NCBI RefSeq assembly: GCF_002836975.1
Contig: NZ_NIJK01000007.1
Span: 173 to 64,172, forward strand
DNA from: Shewanella indica
GTDB lineage: Bacteria; Pseudomonadota; Gammaproteobacteria; Enterobacterales; Shewanellaceae
DNA: 64,000 nt
Direction: 5' to 3'
A program made the position numbers and the translations under genes. Positions 1-9,125 of the stretch are shown here, piece by piece. The notes beneath the pieces are model-generated. The model was not told where the DNA came from and did no database searches. It saw only the letters and a program-made list of their open reading frames with translations. Positions within the stretch are counted from its first letter, which is position 1. Each line of letters begins with the position of its first letter.

Positions 1-29
1 CCTATTGTTTTCAGGTGACTTGCGTAAAT

Positions 30-105
30 TGGCTCCCCTGACTGGATTCGAACCAGTGACATACGGATTAACAGTCCGCCGTTCTACCGACTGAACTACA
101 GGGGA
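30..105 (-). tRNA. tRNA-Asn (GTT), array copy 1
   Basis: A 76-nt cloverleaf on the minus strand with an encoded CCA end, TTCGAATC T-loop and anticodon loop CTGTTAA giving anticodon GTT. It is the last transcribed of four identical copies visible here. The window opens inside a spacer of the same repeat, so another copy may lie to the left. Confidence 0.95.
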
Positions 106-157
106 ATAATTTATTTAGCTAGGATTAACCTATTGTTTTCAGGTGACTTGCGTAAAT

Positions 158-233
158 TGGCTCCCCTGACTGGATTCGAACCAGTGACATACGGATTAAC
201 AGTCCGCCGTTCTACCGACTGAACTACAGGGGA
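158..233 (-). tRNA. tRNA-Asn (GTT), array copy 2
   Basis: Sequence identical to the neighbouring copies, anticodon GTT and encoded CCA. It lies exactly 128 bp from copy 1, and the 52-bp spacer is also identical. Confidence 0.95.
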
Positions 234-285
234 ATAATTTATTTAGCTAGGATTAACCTATTGTTTTCAGGTGACTTGCGTAAAT

Positions 286-361
286 TGGCTCCCCTGACTG
301 GATTCGAACCAGTGACATACGGATTAACAGTCCGCCGTTCTACCGACTGAACTACAGGGGA
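286..361 (-). tRNA. tRNA-Asn (GTT), array copy 3
   Basis: Identical tRNA-Asn with anticodon GTT and encoded CCA, one 128-bp period further on. The same spacer lies on both sides. Confidence 0.95.
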
Positions 362-413
362 ATAATTTATTTAGCTAGGATTAACCTATTGTTTTCAGGT
401 GACTTGCGTAAAT

Positions 414-489
414 TGGCTCCCCTGACTGGATTCGAACCAGTGACATACGGATTAACAGTCCGCCGTTCTACCGACTGAACTACAGGGGA
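414..489 (-). tRNA. tRNA-Asn (GTT), array copy 4 (promoter-proximal)
   Basis: Identical tRNA-Asn. It is the first transcribed copy of the minus-strand array, because the sequence to its right (from 490) is not part of the repeat. The array promoter is therefore expected between about 490 and 560; I could not assign clear -10 and -35 boxes. Confidence 0.95.
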
Positions 490-1379
490 ATCGTTATTTA
501 TTGCTTGTCTCGCTGAGAACGGAGCGCATAGTAAATCGCTCTGTGGGTAGAGTCAACTCGCAGCCCCAAAAAAAGTGTCATTAAGCTGTTAATTGCTTAT
601 CTAATGCTCATAGTGATGGATAAAACTGCTTTGTGGAGATTTTTTGCTTAAAAAATAACGGCTAAACACAGATATTCCGTGTCATTTCAATCAAAGCGGG
701 TTTCATTGGAAGGCCAAGGTGCGTGAGTTTCGGCGGCTTTTGCCTGTCCACAGGGCTGAAATCTGACAAGCAGGAGGTTTTTGAGCAATTTACCTGGAGT
801 CTAACTCGTCATGAAAGCGGCGCAAAAAGGTGCAATTCAGCTGCTTTGAGTTCATTTTGGTGCATCTTACCTTTCAAGGTGAGTGCCACACTTTCATATG
901 TTCTTTTATTACAAAAGATCCAGCAACATGCATTGGCTTACACTGCTTGCCGCAATCCCTCATGGTTACAGGGTTAGACTGACTTATCCACTAAATCTGT
1001 GGATAAACCTGTGAGCTTCCCGACTTTATGGGCTGCAAACCCTTGTGGCATCTGCATTGAACTTAAATTGGTCAGTTTGAATGGTTAAAAAATAAATTCA
1101 ATAAAAACAATTAGATGTGAAAGTCAAGCCGCTTGGGTTTGCTTGGTGTTTTTTGTAACAAAGCTGTAAGGAAGTATCTGCCGATCCTTGTGCATTAAAT
1201 CTACCTGTTTGACTTATTTGGGTGGAATTCCCGCCTTCGACCGCCACATCTGTCGTCTTGTTGCTGAGTTTCAGCACAAGCTGCTACTGACATCATGTTG
1301 GCAGGAGTCTTGTGGCTTTTGGCTTGGCCTTATCTGGCTCAATGGGTAAAATAAACGGCTTAACCGAAGGAGCATTAAA
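490..1379. other. 890-bp intergenic region upstream of uvrB
   Basis: No convincing gene is seen. An 84-codon open frame at 723-977 has no good ribosome site and no recognisable product. The region must hold the tRNA-Asn promoter (left, minus strand) and the uvrB promoter (right). The clearest signal is a head-to-head pair of DnaA-box-like octamers at 984-1006, listed separately. I looked for a LexA box (CTGT-N8-ACAG) before uvrB and did not find a clear one. Confidence 0.6.
984..1006. promoter_or_regulatory. Pair of inverted DnaA-box-like sites
   Basis: TTATCCAC (984-991) and GTGGATAA (999-1006) form a perfect 8-bp inverted repeat separated by 7 bp. The right arm, read on the minus strand, is TTATCCACA, the classical DnaA box; the left arm differs only at the ninth base. 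The pair sits about 375 bp before uvrB. DnaA binding is inferred from the motif only; the repeat could also form a hairpin. Confidence 0.5.
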
Positions 1380-3392
1380 GTGTCAGCTACGCCGTTTCGC
1401 TTGGAGTCTCAGTATTCCCCTGCAGGAGATCAGCCCACCGCCATTGCCAAATTGATTGATGGACTGGAATCCGGGCTCGCTAATCAGACTTTGCTGGGGG
1501 TAACCGGTTCAGGAAAAACTTTCACTATTGCCAATGTGATTGCTAATCAGGGGCGGCCAACTATCATTATGGCCCCCAACAAGACGTTGGCGGCGCAACT
1601 CTACGGCGAGATGAAAGAGTTTTTCCCCCATAATGCGGTGGAATACTTTGTTTCTTACTATGACTACTACCAACCGGAAGCCTATGTGCCTTCGACCAAC
1701 ACCTTTATTGAGAAGGACGCTTCGGTCAACGCTCATATTGAGCAGATGCGACTCTCTGCCACCAAGGCCTTGCTGGAGCGGCGTGATGTGGTGTTGGTGG
1801 CCTCGGTCTCAGCCATTTATGGTCTTGGCGATCCCGACTCTTACATGAAGATGCTGCTGCATCTGCGCCAGGGCGACATCATTGGCCAGCGGGATATACT
1901 GCAGCGGCTCAGTGAGTTGCAATACAGCCGCAACGATATTGAACTGCAGCGCGGTACCTTCAGGGTGCGCGGTGAGGTAATAGATATCTTCCCGGCCGAA
2001 TCGGACCGAGACGCCATTCGGGTCGAGCTATTCGATGATGAGATAGAGCAGCTGTCGCTATTTGACCCTTTGACCGGCCAGGTACGTAAACGCATTGCCC
2101 GGGCCACGGTTTACCCCAAGACTCACTATGTGACCCCGAGAGAAAAAATATTGGCGGCCACAGAGCAGATAAAGGCTGAGCTCAGAGAACGGCGCCAGCA
2201 GTTACTGGACGCCAACAAGCTGATTGAGGCACAAAGGATCAGTGAGCGGGTGCAGTACGATGTGGAGATGATGACAGAGCTGGGTTATTGCTCCGGTATC
2301 GAAAACTACTCCCGTTATCTCTCCGGGCGTGCACCGGGAGAAGGGCCGCCGACTTTGCTGGATTATCTGCCGCCGGATGGTCTGCTGATCATCGACGAGT
2401 CCCATGTAACAGTGCCGCAGATAGGTGCCATGTACAAGGGCGACCGTTCGAGGAAAACCACCCTGGTGGAGTACGGTTTTCGCCTGCCATCGGCACTGGA
2501 TAACAGACCGCTCAAGTTTGAAGAGTTCGAGTCCTTGATGCCGCAGACGATTTATGTGTCGGCCACACCGGGCAGTTATGAACTCGAACGCAGCGGCGGC
2601 GATGTGGCCGAACAAGTGGTCAGGCCTACAGGTTTGTTGGATCCCGAGCTGGAAGTGCGGCCGGTGGCGATTCAGGTGGATGATCTGCTCTCCGAGGCCA
2701 ATAAACGCATTGCCGTTAATGAACGTGTGCTGGTGACCACGCTGACCAAGCGGATGGCGGAAGATCTTACCGAATATCTCGATGAACACGGGGTTAAGGT
2801 GCGTTACTTGCACTCGGATGTGGATACCGTGGAGCGGGTGGAGATCATTCGCGATTTACGTAAGGGGGTCTTCGACGTGTTGGTCGGCATCAACTTGCTC
2901 AGGGAAGGGCTGGACATGCCGGAAGTGTCTCTGGTGTGTATTCTCGATGCCGATAAAGAGGGTTTCCTGCGCTCCGAGCGCTCACTTATCCAGACCATAG
3001 GCCGCGCCGCCCGTAACATTAATGGCAAGGTGATCCTCTACGCCGATAAGGTGACCCCTTCGATGGCCAAGGCCATGGATGAAACCAATCGTCGCCGCGA
3101 GAAACAGCACGCCTTCAACCTGGCCAATGGCATAGTGCCCAAAGGTTTGGTGAAGAAGATAACAGATGTTATGGATGTGGGAGATTCCCCTTCATCGGCA
3201 GCGCCGCAGCCGGGTGCCCGTAAGGTGGCAGAGCGCAGGTCGGCTTATCAGGTGGACGCTGCCAATCTGGCGCATGAAATCGACAGGCTGGAAAAACAGA
3301 TGCACCAGCATGCCAGGGATCTGGAGTTTGAGCAGGCCGCTGCACTGCGTGATGAAGTGGCAAGGCTCAGAGAGGAGCTTATCAAGGCCTAA
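1380..3392 (+). CDS. uvrB: Excinuclease ABC subunit B
   Basis: UvrB is the damage-verifying helicase subunit of cytoplasmic nucleotide excision repair, loaded by UvrA and recruiting UvrC. The 670-residue protein has the expected length and order: Walker A GVTGSGKT at residues 40-47, the [12 protein letters not shown] beta-hairpin that clamps DNA near residue 95, a DESH box near residue 340, helicase motifs with a QTIGRAARN segment near 545, and a C-terminal UVR domain ending in the last 35 residues. The start is GTG at 1380, supported by AAGGAG at 1367-1372. It is monocistronic, ending at a strong terminator. The upstream gap carries DnaA-box-like sites but no obvious LexA box. Confidence 0.98.
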   Translation: MSATPFRLESQYSPAGDQPTAIAKLIDGLESGLANQTLLGVTGSGKTFTIANVIANQGRPTIIMAPNKTLAAQLYGEMKEFFPHNAVEYFVSYYDYYQPEAYVPSTNTFIEKDASVNAHIEQMRLSATKALLERRDVVLVASVSAIYGLGDPDSYMKMLLHLRQGDIIGQRDILQRLSELQYSRNDIELQRGTFRVRGEVIDIFPAESDRDAIRVELFDDEIEQLSLFDPLTGQVRKRIARATVYPKTHYVTPREKILAATEQIKAELRERRQQLLDANKLIEAQRISERVQYDVEMMTELGYCSGIENYSRYLSGRAPGEGPPTLLDYLPPDGLLIIDESHVTVPQIGAMYKGDRSRKTTLVEYGFRLPSALDNRPLKFEEFESLMPQTIYVSATPGSYELERSGGDVAEQVVRPTGLLDPELEVRPVAIQVDDLLSEANKRIAVNERVLVTTLTKRMAEDLTEYLDEHGVKVRYLHSDVDTVERVEIIRDLRKGVFDVLVGINLLREGLDMPEVSLVCILDADKEGFLRSERSLIQTIGRAARNINGKVILYADKVTPSMAKAMDETNRRREKQHAFNLANGIVPKGLVKKITDVMDVGDSPSSAAPQPGARKVAERRSAYQVDAANLAHEIDRLEKQMHQHARDLEFEQAAALRDEVARLREELIKA

Positions 3393-3415
3393 ATCCCTAA
3401 AATTGACCCATTGAC

Positions 3416-3443
3416 AAAGAACCCGGCAAAAGCCGGGTTCTTT
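3416..3443 (+). terminator. Rho-independent terminator after uvrB
   Basis: A 12-bp perfect stem (3416-3427 with 3432-3443), loop AAAA, with T residues in the distal arm. It begins 23 bp after the uvrB stop and faces the convergent rrtA gene, so it may act in both directions. Confidence 0.85.
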
Positions 3444-3527
3444 GTGCTGTTTATCTATCAACGGCTTTAAAAAGCCTTATTTAAAAGTCTAATTTAAAAA
3501 AACCTATTGAAATGCTTGAGCTTGGTA

Positions 3528-4103
3528 TCAAAGTTTCGGTGCTTTATAGGTACTCTGTCGCCATAAACCAAACAGTGCGATACCGCCAATCAGGCCAACA
3601 AGATGCGCCTCAACTGCGACTCTGGCGCCAATCAGGGCGCTGACTTCAGCGGCCGCGCCTTGCCATTGCTCCCAGCCGACTTTGGCAATAACGCCAGCAA
3701 GCAGCAGGTAACCTGAACTGCGACCGCTGCGAATATCGGCCAGGGCGCCGAAGGCGAACAAGCCGTGCAGTATGCCACTTAGCCCCACATACCCCATAAG
3801 CTCAGGGTAGCAAAGATAAAGCCCTACGCCTTCAAACAGACACAGTGCCAGGGTCAATATCAATACGCCCAGGGCGTTATAGTGTTCCTTATGCAGATAA
3901 AGGATCACCCAAAACCCGGCGAGGTTCATCAGCAGGTGCCAGAAGTTAGTGTGTAGCAGATTGCCGCTGACAAGCCGCCAAAGCTCACCTTGTTCTATGG
4001 CGCTGCGGCGAAAGGCCAACAGCTCAGTGAGCGGCAGAGAATACAGCAGCAGCGCCAGGGCTGTTAACACAACACCTGAAAAATAAGCGGAACTCGGCTT
4101 CAC
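3528..4103 (-). CDS. rrtA: Rhombosortase (rhomboid-family GlyGly-CTERM protease)
   Basis: A 191-residue, roughly six-helix membrane serine protease of the rhomboid superfamily. The catalytic serine is Ser109 in a GLSGILHG segment, the pattern distinguishing rhombosortases from ordinary rhomboids, and the catalytic histidine is His167 in [15 protein letters not shown] (about 51-60) matches the conserved helix-2 motif. Rhombosortases are known to cleave proteins bearing a C-terminal GlyGly-CTERM tail before their surface attachment; no such substrate was recognised in this window, so targets lie elsewhere. The ATG overlaps the queC stop by 4 bp (ATGA), implying translational coupling. Confidence 0.88.
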   Translation of the reverse strand: MKPSSAYFSGVVLTALALLLYSLPLTELLAFRRSAIEQGELWRLVSGNLLHTNFWHLLMNLAGFWVILYLHKEHYNALGVLILTLALCLFEGVGLYLCYPELMGYVGLSGILHGLFAFGALADIRSGRSSGYLLLAGVIAKVGWEQWQGAAAEVSALIGARVAVEAHLVGLIGGIALFGLWRQSTYKAPKL

Positions 4104-4870
4104 GCTGTCTTGGCCGCCAGTATCGCCTGGATGCTGTCCGGTGTTGCCAGATACTCATCCAGCCCTTTTTGACGCAGTAAACAGGCGGGGCAGGTGCCAC
4201 AGCCTTTGCCAAGAATGCCGTTATAGCAGGTAAGGGTTTCATCTCTTACCAGTGGCAGTTGCTGGTATTTATCTGCCAGTGCCCAGGTTTCGGCCTTGTT
4301 GAGCCACATGAGTGGCGTAACCAAACGCAGCTGTCTGTCCATGCCTTGTACCAGTGCAGATTCCATTGCCTTGATAAAGTCATTACGACAGTCCGGGTAG
4401 CCGGAGAAGTCGGTCTCGCAGACGCCTGTGATCACGGCCTCCGCGCCTATCTGATAGGCGTAGATCCCCGCCAGGGTCAGAAACAGAATATTGCGTCCGG
4501 GAACAAAAGTATTGGGCAGACCATTGTCCATCAAGTCGTTTGATACCGGGATATTGTCGCGGGTCAGGGCCGAGATGGCCAACTCATTGAGCAGAGTAAC
4601 ATCCAGCACCTTGTGACTGGCGGCGCCGAGTTTTTGCGCCAGTTGTTTGGCAACTTCAATCTCCTGGCTGTGGCGCTGGCCATAGTCGAAGGTGATGGCA
4701 TGTACTTCATCATACTGGGCCAAGGCCTGAATAAGGCAGGTGGTGGAGTCCTGACCGCCGCTGAAAACGACTATCGCCTTGGAAATAGCTGGCTTAGTGC
4801 TTTGGGTCGGCTCTGCGGTTTGCGGTGCGTTTGATTCTGATGACATAAGCGATTGATTGGATGAAGACAT
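4100..4870 (-). CDS. queC: 7-cyano-7-deazaguanine synthase
   Basis: QueC makes preQ0 from 7-carboxy-7-deazaguanine, ATP and ammonia in queuosine biosynthesis. The PP-loop SGGQDS is at residues 37-42. A C-terminal zinc site is visible as four cysteines in [16 protein letters not shown]. At 256 residues with the start at 4870, it carries about 30 polar residues (rich in Ser, Gln, Thr, Pro) before the usual N-terminus. Another ATG lies 24 bp downstream (4846), and both are preceded by a similar short sequence, so the start is uncertain. It is cotranscribed with rrtA and divergent from queE, which supplies its substrate. Confidence 0.95.
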   Translation of the reverse strand: MSSSNQSLMSSESNAPQTAEPTQSTKPAISKAIVVFSGGQDSTTCLIQALAQYDEVHAITFDYGQRHSQEIEVAKQLAQKLGAASHKVLDVTLLNELAISALTRDNIPVSNDLMDNGLPNTFVPGRNILFLTLAGIYAYQIGAEAVITGVCETDFSGYPDCRNDFIKAMESALVQGMDRQLRLVTPLMWLNKAETWALADKYQQLPLVRDETLTCYNGILGKGCGTCPACLLRQKGLDEYLATPDSIQAILAAKTA

Positions 4871-5026
4871 AAGCGTCTATTCAAAGGGATGACTCAATCG
4901 TCACAGTTTACCCTAATTTGGCCGACTGTCAGCGCCGACTGGATAAAAAACGGAAAATTCGCTCATCCTTGCGCTTGGGGCTAAATTCCTCTATAAATGC
5001 CGCCCCGGCAAATATGAGGAACCCCG

Positions 5027-5695
5027 ATGTACTACCCCGTCAACGAAGTCTTTGAAACCCTGCAGGGGGAAGGTGTATTTACCGGCGTTCCGGCCATTTT
5101 TGTGCGTTTGCAGGGTTGCCCTGTGGGGTGTCCTTGGTGTGATACCCGCCAGACCTGGGACAAGCTTGAGCACAATCAGGTGAAACCTGCCGATGTGATC
5201 CGCACCGATGGCAGTATCGGCCGCTGGGCCGAGCATGATGCCAAGTCGTTACTGGAGGCGTTTAAACTGCAGGGATTCAATGCCAGGCATATAGTGATCA
5301 CAGGGGGTGAGCCTTGCCTCTATCCGCTCACTGAAATGACAGAAGCATTTAATGCCGCAGGCTTTGGCACTCAAATTGAAACCAGTGGCACCTTTGAGGT
5401 GAATTGCAGCGCAGATACCTGGGTCACAGTCTCGCCCAAGGTCGGTATGAAGGGGGGGATGCCGGTACTGCGTCAGGCGCTGGAGCGGGCAAATGAGATT
5501 AAGCATCCGGTGGCGACCGAGGCTCATATTGAGGAACTGGATCAACTGCTGCTGGGGTTGGATCTCAAAGACAAGACTATCTGCCTGCAGCCCATCAGCC
5601 AAAAGAGCCGGGCGACGGCGCTGGCGATGAAAGTCTGTATCGAACGCAACTGGCGTTTGTCTATCCAGACTCACAAGTATCTGGATATCGATTAA
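5027..5695 (+). CDS. queE: 7-carboxy-7-deazaguanine synthase
   Basis: QueE is a radical SAM enzyme that contracts the ring of 6-carboxytetrahydropterin to 7-carboxy-7-deazaguanine, the step before QueC. The 222-residue protein begins with the typical VNEVFETLQGEG segment and binds its 4Fe-4S cluster through Cys31, Cys35 and Cys38 (CPVGCPWC), followed by CDTRQTW. A TGGEP motif is present near residue 90. The ATG at 5027 has GAGGA a few bases upstream. The gene is divergent from queC with about 156 bp between them, and ends at a strong terminator. Confidence 0.95.
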   Translation: MYYPVNEVFETLQGEGVFTGVPAIFVRLQGCPVGCPWCDTRQTWDKLEHNQVKPADVIRTDGSIGRWAEHDAKSLLEAFKLQGFNARHIVITGGEPCLYPLTEMTEAFNAAGFGTQIETSGTFEVNCSADTWVTVSPKVGMKGGMPVLRQALERANEIKHPVATEAHIEELDQLLLGLDLKDKTICLQPISQKSRATALAMKVCIERNWRLSIQTHKYLDID

Positions 5696-5713
5696 TCCGT
5701 AGTGGTAATCGAC

Positions 5714-5739
5714 AAAAAGCCGCATTGATGCGGCTTTTT
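5714..5739. terminator. Bidirectional terminator between queE and the Cds1-like gene
   Basis: Perfect inverted repeat AAAAAGCCGCAT/ATGCGGCTTTTT with a short loop. It has A and T tracts on both sides and lies between two convergent genes. Confidence 0.85.
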
Positions 5740-5757
5740 GTTATCTGAAGCGCGTTG

Positions 5758-6822
5758 TTAGCAGCAGAGTTCACCCGTGGTTTCAAACAGTTTCAGTTTG
5801 TTTTGATACTGGCTGATATCCCCTATGTTGGCGGCTATCCACTCGGGGTTGTAATAAGTGTCCAGATAGCGCTCACCGGGATCGCAGATCAGGGTCACTA
5901 TTGAGCCCTGGCGGTTGTTGCGTTTCATTTCGGCCGCCAGCATCAGGGCACCATAGAGGTTGGTGCCGGTTGAGGCCCCGGTCTTGCGGCCGATGATCTG
6001 TTCCAGCCAATGGATTGTCGCCACAGAGGCAGCATCGGGGATCTTCAACATGGAGTCGACAACCCCCGGGATAAAGGAGGGCTCAACTCTGGGGCGGCCT
6101 ATACCTTCAATCTTACTGCCTTGCTCACAGGTGATGGCCGCATCTCTTTGTTGAAAATAGTCATAGAACACTGAGTTATCCGGGTCGACCACACACAGCT
6201 TGGTGCAAAGCCGTTGATAGCGGATATAGCGGCCAATGGTGGCCGAAGTGCCGCCGGTACCCGGGCTCATCACAATCCACTCGGGAATAGGGAAGGGCTC
6301 GCGCTGCATCTGATCGAAAATGGCATTGGCAATATTATTGTTGCCGCGCCAGTCGGTGGCCCGCTCGGCATAGGTGAACTGATCCATATAATGGCCATTC
6401 AGCTCCCGCGCCAGCCGTTCAGACTCGGCGTAGATTTCGCTGGAGTGATTGACAAAGTGACAACGGCCGCCGTAAAACTCTATCTGCTGTATCTTCTTGC
6501 GGGCGGTGGACGCTGGCATAACGGCAATAAAGGGTAGCCCCAATAGGCGGGCAAAGTAGGCCTCGGAGACAGCTGTGCTGCCGGATGAGGACTCTATGAC
6601 AGGAGTATCCTGTTTGATCCAGCCGTTACACAAGGCGTACAGAAACAGTGATCTTGCCAAACGGTGCTTGAGGCTTCCGGTAGGATGGGTGCTTTCATCT
6701 TTAAGATAGATATCCACTCCGGCGACCGCCGGCAGTTCCAGTTTAATCAAATGCGTGTCGGCACTGCGCTGAAAATCGGCTTCGATTTTGGCAATTGCTT
6801 CGTTTACCCAGAGATCGGCCAT
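5758..6822 (-). CDS. PLP-dependent cysteine synthase-family enzyme (Cds1-like L-cysteine desulfhydrase)
   Basis: A 354-residue fold-type II PLP enzyme. The Schiff-base lysine is Lys52 in [10 protein letters not shown], the asparagine loop is replaced by SSSGSTAVS (about 78-86), and the phosphate-binding segment is [12 protein letters not shown] (about 187-198). The [24 protein letters not shown] pattern (split here only by description) is what I associate with Cds1-type proteins, which release sulfide from cysteine, rather than CysK/CysM. Substrate is inferred. The C-terminus ends in two cysteines. It is a single gene, convergent with queE; the ATG is at 6822. Confidence 0.75.
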   Translation of the reverse strand: MADLWVNEAIAKIEADFQRSADTHLIKLELPAVAGVDIYLKDESTHPTGSLKHRLARSLFLYALCNGWIKQDTPVIESSSGSTAVSEAYFARLLGLPFIAVMPASTARKKIQQIEFYGGRCHFVNHSSEIYAESERLARELNGHYMDQFTYAERATDWRGNNNIANAIFDQMQREPFPIPEWIVMSPGTGGTSATIGRYIRYQRLCTKLCVVDPDNSVFYDYFQQRDAAITCEQGSKIEGIGRPRVEPSFIPGVVDSMLKIPDAASVATIHWLEQIIGRKTGASTGTNLYGALMLAAEMKRNNRQGSIVTLICDPGERYLDTYYNPEWIAANIGDISQYQNKLKLFETTGELCC

Positions 6823-7001
6823 TGTTGTTGTTCTTTCTTATAACAGGATGGTCTTAATCATAACCAAAGGTAATGACAATGGATAGCGAAAACTCAGGCG
6901 CATTTAGGCACAGATACAGGTTAGGTTATTGATTACTGTGGAGTTGATTAGTATAGGCGTAGATAAAACGCTTTGAGGTTTTACTAAAGAATAAAAAGAA
7001 A

Positions 7002-7086
7002 TGGTGGAGGGAGAAGGATTCGAACCTTCGAAGGCGGAGCCGTCAGATTTACAGTCTGATCCCTTTGGCCACTCGGGAACCCCTCC
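7002..7086 (-). tRNA. tRNA-Tyr (GTA), array copy 1
   Basis: An 85-nt class II tRNA with long variable arm, anticodon GTA and encoded CCA. It is the last transcribed copy of a ten-gene minus-strand array. Confidence 0.95.
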
Positions 7087-7118
7087 ACATATTTGGAGCC
7101 AGACATTGGAGTGAAAGA

Positions 7119-7203
7119 TGGTGGAGGGAGAAGGATTCGAACCTTCGAAGGCGGAGCCGTCAGATTTACAGTCTGATCCCTTTGGCCACTCGGGAACCCC
7201 TCC
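7119..7203 (-). tRNA. tRNA-Tyr (GTA), array copy 2
   Basis: Identical 85-nt tRNA-Tyr, 117 bp from copy 1, with the 32-bp type A spacer. Confidence 0.95.
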
Positions 7204-7235
7204 ACATATTTGGAGCCAGACATTGGAGTGAAAGA

Positions 7236-7320
7236 TGGTGGAGGGAGAAGGATTCGAACCTTCGAAGGCGGAGCCGTCAGATTTACAGTCTGATCCCTTT
7301 GGCCACTCGGGAACCCCTCC
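7236..7320 (-). tRNA. tRNA-Tyr (GTA), array copy 3
   Basis: Identical 85-nt tRNA-Tyr in the 117-bp repeat, type A spacer. Confidence 0.95.
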
Positions 7321-7352
7321 ACATATTTGGAGCCAGACATTGGAGTGAAAGA

Positions 7353-7437
7353 TGGTGGAGGGAGAAGGATTCGAACCTTCGAAGGCGGAGCCGTCAGATT
7401 TACAGTCTGATCCCTTTGGCCACTCGGGAACCCCTCC
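7353..7437 (-). tRNA. tRNA-Tyr (GTA), array copy 4
   Basis: Identical 85-nt tRNA-Tyr in the 117-bp repeat, type A spacer. Confidence 0.95.
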
Positions 7438-7469
7438 ACATATTTGGAGCCAGACATTGGAGTGAAAGA

Positions 7470-7554
7470 TGGTGGAGGGAGAAGGATTCGAACCTTCGAA
7501 GGCGGAGCCGTCAGATTTACAGTCTGATCCCTTTGGCCACTCGGGAACCCCTCC
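7470..7554 (-). tRNA. tRNA-Tyr (GTA), array copy 5
   Basis: Identical 85-nt tRNA-Tyr in the 117-bp repeat, type A spacer. Confidence 0.95.
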
Positions 7555-7586
7555 ACATATTTGGAGCCAGACATTGGAGTGAAAGA

Positions 7587-7671
7587 TGGTGGAGGGAGAA
7601 GGATTCGAACCTTCGAAGGCGGAGCCGTCAGATTTACAGTCTGATCCCTTTGGCCACTCGGGAACCCCTCC
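7587..7671 (-). tRNA. tRNA-Tyr (GTA), array copy 6
   Basis: Identical 85-nt tRNA-Tyr in the 117-bp repeat, type A spacer. Confidence 0.95.
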
Positions 7672-7703
7672 ACATATTTGGAGCCAGACATTGGAGTGAA
7701 AGA

Positions 7704-7788
7704 TGGTGGAGGGAGAAGGATTCGAACCTTCGAAGGCGGAGCCGTCAGATTTACAGTCTGATCCCTTTGGCCACTCGGGAACCCCTCC
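7704..7788 (-). tRNA. tRNA-Tyr (GTA), array copy 7
   Basis: Identical 85-nt tRNA-Tyr in the 117-bp repeat, type A spacer. Confidence 0.95.
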
Positions 7789-7820
7789 ACATATTTGGAG
7801 CCAGACATTGGAGTGAAAGA

Positions 7821-7905
7821 TGGTGGAGGGAGAAGGATTCGAACCTTCGAAGGCGGAGCCGTCAGATTTACAGTCTGATCCCTTTGGCCACTCGGGAACC
7901 CCTCC
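7821..7905 (-). tRNA. tRNA-Tyr (GTA), array copy 8
   Basis: Identical 85-nt tRNA-Tyr. Its right-hand spacer is the 38-bp type B and its left-hand spacer is type A, so this copy marks the switch between the two repeat units. Confidence 0.95.
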
Positions 7906-7943
7906 ACGATTTCACTTTCGTGTCTTTTTAAATTGTAGGCAAA

Positions 7944-8028
7944 TGGTGGAGGGAGAAGGATTCGAACCTTCGAAGGCGGAGCCGTCAGATTTACAGTCTG
8001 ATCCCTTTGGCCACTCGGGAACCCCTCC
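7944..8028 (-). tRNA. tRNA-Tyr (GTA), array copy 9
   Basis: Identical 85-nt tRNA-Tyr, in a 123-bp repeat unit with type B spacers on both sides. Confidence 0.95.
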
Positions 8029-8066
8029 ACGATTTCACTTTCGTGTCTTTTTAAATTGTAGGCAAA

Positions 8067-8151
8067 TGGTGGAGGGAGAAGGATTCGAACCTTCGAAGGC
8101 GGAGCCGTCAGATTTACAGTCTGATCCCTTTGGCCACTCGGGAACCCCTCC
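8067..8151 (-). tRNA. tRNA-Tyr (GTA), array copy 10 (promoter-proximal)
   Basis: Identical 85-nt tRNA-Tyr and the first transcribed of the array. Upstream (8152 onward, minus strand) is unrelated sequence where the array promoter must lie. Confidence 0.95.
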
Positions 8152-8276
8152 TCAATTGCGGCCGCCATAGTAGTCAGAAACCTTTTTCATGTAAAGCCCG
8201 ATTTTAAAAAAAGGGCTAAAGTTCCTGATCATTTGGTCGATTAACTAACAACGAGTTGTTTTGTTGATGTTTTTTT

Positions 8277-8765
8277 ATGCGTACTGATGTTTCCTTAATC
8301 AATGAACTGCAATTGGGCGAACGGCTTAATCTGGCTGTTGAGTCCCATCGCCGGGGTGAGTTTGCCCTGCTTTTGGCGTTGCTGTCTCAGGATGTGCGCG
8401 ATTGGCCTCAGTTTCACCTGCACGACGATATTGCACAGGATGCTGTCCTGCGGCAGCAATTTGACTTGCCTGAGCCTCAACCTTTGCTTGGGGACTTGAG
8501 TCAGGAGCCTTTGCCGGTAGACAACAGCTATCATTTTCTCAGTGACGGTGAACGTAGCTTTCAGTTGGCCCAGGCCCTGGTGCCCGAACCTTTGGTTATT
8601 CGGGGGAAGAGAGACAGCGGGATGCAGGAAGCACTGAATAATTGTGATTGGCACACAAGACTACGTACTGATGGCACCTTAAACCAACCCAAGGCGGTAT
8701 TGATGGAGTTTGTTGATCAACTGTCGGAACAACGCAAACTGGCCGGTTTATATCAAACGGCGTGA
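8277..8765 (+). CDS. Conserved protein, probably VC2046/SO_2500 family
   Basis: A 162-residue soluble acidic protein with no signal peptide or membrane segment. The N-terminus (INELQLGERLNLAV followed by RGEFALLLALLSQDVRD) matches what I recall of the uncharacterised VC2046/SO_2500 family of Vibrio and Shewanella; the function is unknown. The ATG at 8277 follows a T-rich stretch without a strong ribosome site. It is the first gene after the tRNA-Tyr array, divergent from it, and precedes the YfcZ-like gene by 69 bp. Confidence 0.65.
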   Translation: MRTDVSLINELQLGERLNLAVESHRRGEFALLLALLSQDVRDWPQFHLHDDIAQDAVLRQQFDLPEPQPLLGDLSQEPLPVDNSYHFLSDGERSFQLAQALVPEPLVIRGKRDSGMQEALNNCDWHTRLRTDGTLNQPKAVLMEFVDQLSEQRKLAGLYQTA

Positions 8766-8834
8766 GTCTTGCCTCAGTCCAGGTGTCGTCCATGGCTTAT
8801 ACTGATGGGTGACTCTCAGTATCGGAGACAAGAG

Positions 8835-9125
8835 ATGAAGAGTATTGAACAGGCTCAGGCCGCCAATGTGCAGGACACTTGTGCCGAATGTGGCAGCTAT
8901 GTGGATATAGGGACAGTCGTCGAAGAAGGAGACACCTTGCTTTCGTTGACTTTTCAAGGTGAGTCGGCAATGGTTGATGCCGAGGCGCTCAAGCAATTGG
9001 CCACAGACCGCTTCGCCGATGTCAAGGTAGAACTCAGCAACTCAGAGCAGACTGTGACCCTGGCGCTGACTTTTTCCTGCAGTGCCGAGAAAATGATTTT
9101 TCAGTTGGAAAACGCTTTGGCATAA
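8835..9125 (+). CDS. YfcZ/YiiS (DUF406) family protein
   Basis: A 96-residue soluble protein. The YfcZ/YiiS signature is visible: a CAECGSYVDIGTVVEEGD segment near residues 16-33 and a C-terminal LTFSCSAEKMIFQLENAL. The molecular function of this family is not established. I chose the ATG at 8835 (preceded by GAGACAAGAG) because the family begins there; the open frame extends further upstream without support. A GC-rich terminator follows at 9274. Confidence 0.75.
   Translation: MKSIEQAQAANVQDTCAECGSYVDIGTVVEEGDTLLSLTFQGESAMVDAEALKQLATDRFADVKVELSNSEQTVTLALTFSCSAEKMIFQLENALA

Larger units (their letters stand above)
1..489 (-). repeat. 128-bp tandem repeat carrying tRNA-Asn
   Basis: Direct repeats of 128 bp (76-bp tRNA plus 52-bp spacer), identical by eye through four tRNA copies. 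The left edge is truncated by the window. Confidence 0.9.
7002..8151 (-). repeat. Ten-copy tRNA-Tyr tandem array with two spacer types
   Basis: Seven spacers of 32 bp (period 117) at the distal end and two spacers of 38 bp (period 123) at the promoter-proximal end. All tRNA bodies look identical. Long open frames on both strands across this block are translation of the repeat and not genes. Confidence 0.95.

Noticed and set aside
723..977. 84-codon frame upstream of uvrB
   Set aside because: No convincing ribosome site, no signal peptide or known motif, and it lies in the regulatory gap.
1257..1280. LexA-type operator or terminator before uvrB
   Set aside because: The imperfect hairpin CTTGTTGCTGA...TCAGCACAAG does not fit CTGT-N8-ACAG and has no T-tract.
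2202..2813. 203-codon frame on the minus strand inside uvrB
   Set aside because: Shadow frame of a well-supported gene, with atypical composition.
6984..8168. Open frames of 394 and 288 codons with perfect repeats across the tRNA-Tyr array
   Set aside because: They are translations of the tandem tRNA genes on both strands, including the tRNA bodies, with no ribosome site or protein-like composition.
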